A model generated the notes under the pieces. The model made no database searches, was not told the origin of the DNA, and worked only from the letters and a program-made list of their open reading frames with translations. Both the position numbers and the translations under genes were made by a program. From positions 1-9,427 of the forward strand of contig SYAB01000431.1 of assembly GCA_005787665.1 (NCBI GenBank): 9,427 nt of DNA. Reading direction: 5' to 3'. Below, piece by piece: positions 7,199-9,427 of the stretch; within the stretch, counting starts at the first letter, position 1; the number at the start of each line of letters is the position of its first letter. The stretch comes from Actinomycetota bacterium. Its GTDB lineage: Bacteria > Actinomycetota > Actinomycetes > Mycobacteriales > Mycobacteriaceae.

Positions 7199-8434
7199 GT
7201 GACGACGGACCCTCTCGTCGGCGCACTACTGGACGGTCGCTACCGGGTCGAGGCCGCGATCGCCTCTGGTGGCATGTCGACGGTGTACCGCGGCCTCGAC
7301 GTGCGCCTTGACCGCCCGGTGGCACTGAAGGTCATGGACGCCCGTTACGCCGGCGATCCTCAGTTCCTGACGCGGTTTCAGCGCGAGGCGCGCGCGATCG
7401 CCCGGCTCAAGAACCCGGGACTGGTCGCCATCTACGACCAGGGCAACGACCCGTCCCGGCCGTTTCTGGTGATGGAACTCGTCGAGGGCGGCACGCTTCG
7501 CGAACTGCTACGGGAGCGCGGTCCGATGCCGCCGCACGCGGTGGTGGCGGCACTGCTCCCGGTGCTCGGCGGGCTGGGCGTGGCGCACCGTGCCGGTCTG
7601 GTGCACCGCGACATCAAGCCCGAGAACGTCCTGATCTCCGATGGCGGCGAGGTCAAACTGGTGGACTTCGGCCTGGTACGGGCCTTGGCGGACGCCGGCA
7701 TCACCTCAACCAGCGTGATCCTGGGCACCGCCGCCTATCTGTCACCCGAGCAGGTGTTGGGCGAGTCGACCGGGCCCCGCAGCGACGTCTACTCCGCCGG
7801 CGTGATGGCATTCGAGATGCTCACCGGGACAACACCTTTCACTGGCGATAACCCCCTCTCGGTGGCCAATCAACGGTTGGATCGCGAGGTGGCTCCGCCG
7901 AGTTCTCGGATCGACGGGGTGCCGCCGCAGTTCGATGCGTTCATCGCCCGCGCGACGGCGCGCGATGCCGAGGCCCGGTTCGCCGACGCCGCCGAGATGG
8001 CCGCCGCACTCCAGGCCATCGCCGAGGACCTGGAGTTGCCGTCGTTTCGGGTGCCGGCACCCCGCAACTCCGCCCAGCACGATGCCGCGACCGTCGCGCA
8101 CCGGCGGGCGGGCGCCGCCCCCTCGGGTCGGCCGGAGCGCCAACACACCCGCGCGTTCACCCCCGCACCACGCGCCGATTCCGGTCCGGTCGACGCGGCG
8201 CGGGATGCCGCGCGGGACGCCGAGTACTTGGACGAGTACGGCGACGGGGACGGGGAAACGCCGCCCGCACCAACCCAATTCGCGGGGATCGACATCGACG
8301 AGTTCGCCTGGGCGCGGCAGCGCGGCCGCCGTTCGGTGGTGCTGTGGGTGCTCGTCGTACTGCTACTCGCGGCGCTGACGGCCGGCGGCGCGTGGACGCT
8401 GGGCCTCAACGTCCACGGCCTCATCGGCGGCTGA
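7199..8434 (+). CDS. pknL: Transmembrane serine/threonine protein kinase PknL
   Basis: A eukaryotic-type (Hanks) receptor kinase of 411 aa (H37Rv protein about 399). The catalytic domain spans about residues 10-275: nucleotide loop IASGGMSTVY (21-30), ATP-binding Lys44 in VALKVMD, catalytic loop HRDIKPENV (136-144), DFG at 156-158 and SPEQ at 182-185. The activation loop AGITSTSVILGT has Thr169 and Thr171, matching the pair reported as autophosphorylated in M. tuberculosis PknL (Thr173 and Thr175). A Pro/Ala/Arg-rich juxtamembrane linker (about 280-375) contains the local repeat DAARDAARDA and an acidic patch YLDEYGDGDG. One membrane helix (about 380-403) is followed by only about 8 residues outside, so there is no extracellular sensor domain. 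It is predicted leaderless, divergent from its substrate gene, and ends 12 bp from the convergent aroG. Confidence 0.96.
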   Translation: MTTDPLVGALLDGRYRVEAAIASGGMSTVYRGLDVRLDRPVALKVMDARYAGDPQFLTRFQREARAIARLKNPGLVAIYDQGNDPSRPFLVMELVEGGTLRELLRERGPMPPHAVVAALLPVLGGLGVAHRAGLVHRDIKPENVLISDGGEVKLVDFGLVRALADAGITSTSVILGTAAYLSPEQVLGESTGPRSDVYSAGVMAFEMLTGTTPFTGDNPLSVANQRLDREVAPPSSRIDGVPPQFDAFIARATARDAEARFADAAEMAAALQAIAEDLELPSFRVPAPRNSAQHDAATVAHRRAGAAPSGRPERQHTRAFTPAPRADSGPVDAARDAARDAEYLDEYGDGDGETPPAPTQFAGIDIDEFAWARQRGRRSVVLWVLVVLLLAALTAGGAWTLGLNVHGLIGG

Positions 8435-8446
8435 ACCCCGGAGGAG

Positions 8447-9427
<981 letters not shown>

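Noticed and set aside
8191..8222. Tandem repeat in the pknL linker as a separate element
   Set aside because: It is a short degenerate codon repeat (DAARDAARDA) within coding sequence and is described under pknL.

Overview
The window is high-GC chromosomal DNA from a mycobacterium, most likely a rapid-growing Mycolicibacterium-type species. Every gene matches, in order and orientation, the M. tuberculosis H37Rv segment Rv2164c to Rv2178c as I recall it. The AroG, MraZ and PknL proteins look especially close to their mycobacterial versions. No insertion sequence, phage, CRISPR, tRNA or rRNA is visible. M. tuberculosis carries transposase genes at two sites here (IS6110 between mraZ and Rv2169c; Rv2177c between pknL and aroG) and a MetF-like gene, Rv2172c, between lppM and idsA2. 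None of these is present in this window.

Left part (1-2453, all minus strand): the head of the division and cell wall (dcw) cluster. MraZ, the cluster regulator, is followed by RsmH, the 16S rRNA methyltransferase, and then the N-terminus of an FtsL-like protein that runs off the window. The region upstream of mraZ holds four GTGG-type boxes spaced exactly 10 bp apart, the expected MraZ autoregulatory operator. Upstream of this lies a small DUF3040 membrane protein gene, also on the minus strand.

Middle part (about 2680-6676, all plus strand): a GNAT acetyltransferase, the lipoprotein LppM, a short-chain prenyl diphosphate synthase (IdsA2) and the GT-C mannosyltransferase MptA. MptA extends the alpha-1,6-mannan core of lipomannan and lipoarabinomannan (LM/LAM) from polyprenyl-phosphate-mannose. 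LppM has been linked to envelope lipoglycans and phagosome handling. The set therefore reads as an envelope lipoglycan module, with IdsA2 a possible supplier of prenyl precursor (inference).

Right part (6711-9427): the winged-helix DNA-binding protein Rv2175c (minus) and the Ser/Thr kinase PknL (plus) are divergent. In M. tuberculosis the kinase phosphorylates this protein. Both genes carry a TANNNT -10 element exactly 6 nt before a GTG start, so both are predicted to be leaderless. PknL is followed tail-to-tail by aroG (type II DAHP synthase, shikimate pathway), which is cut by the window end. The 3' end of the Rv2175c gene is a 12-bp unit, ATGGCGTACTGA, present in three tandem copies.

No wholly new system is evident. 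The points worth checking are the mraZ operator and its flanking GTGG motifs, the triplicated stop-codon repeat, the leaderless start of Rv2175c (which would leave out the known phosphothreonine), and the compact lppM-idsA2-mptA arrangement.
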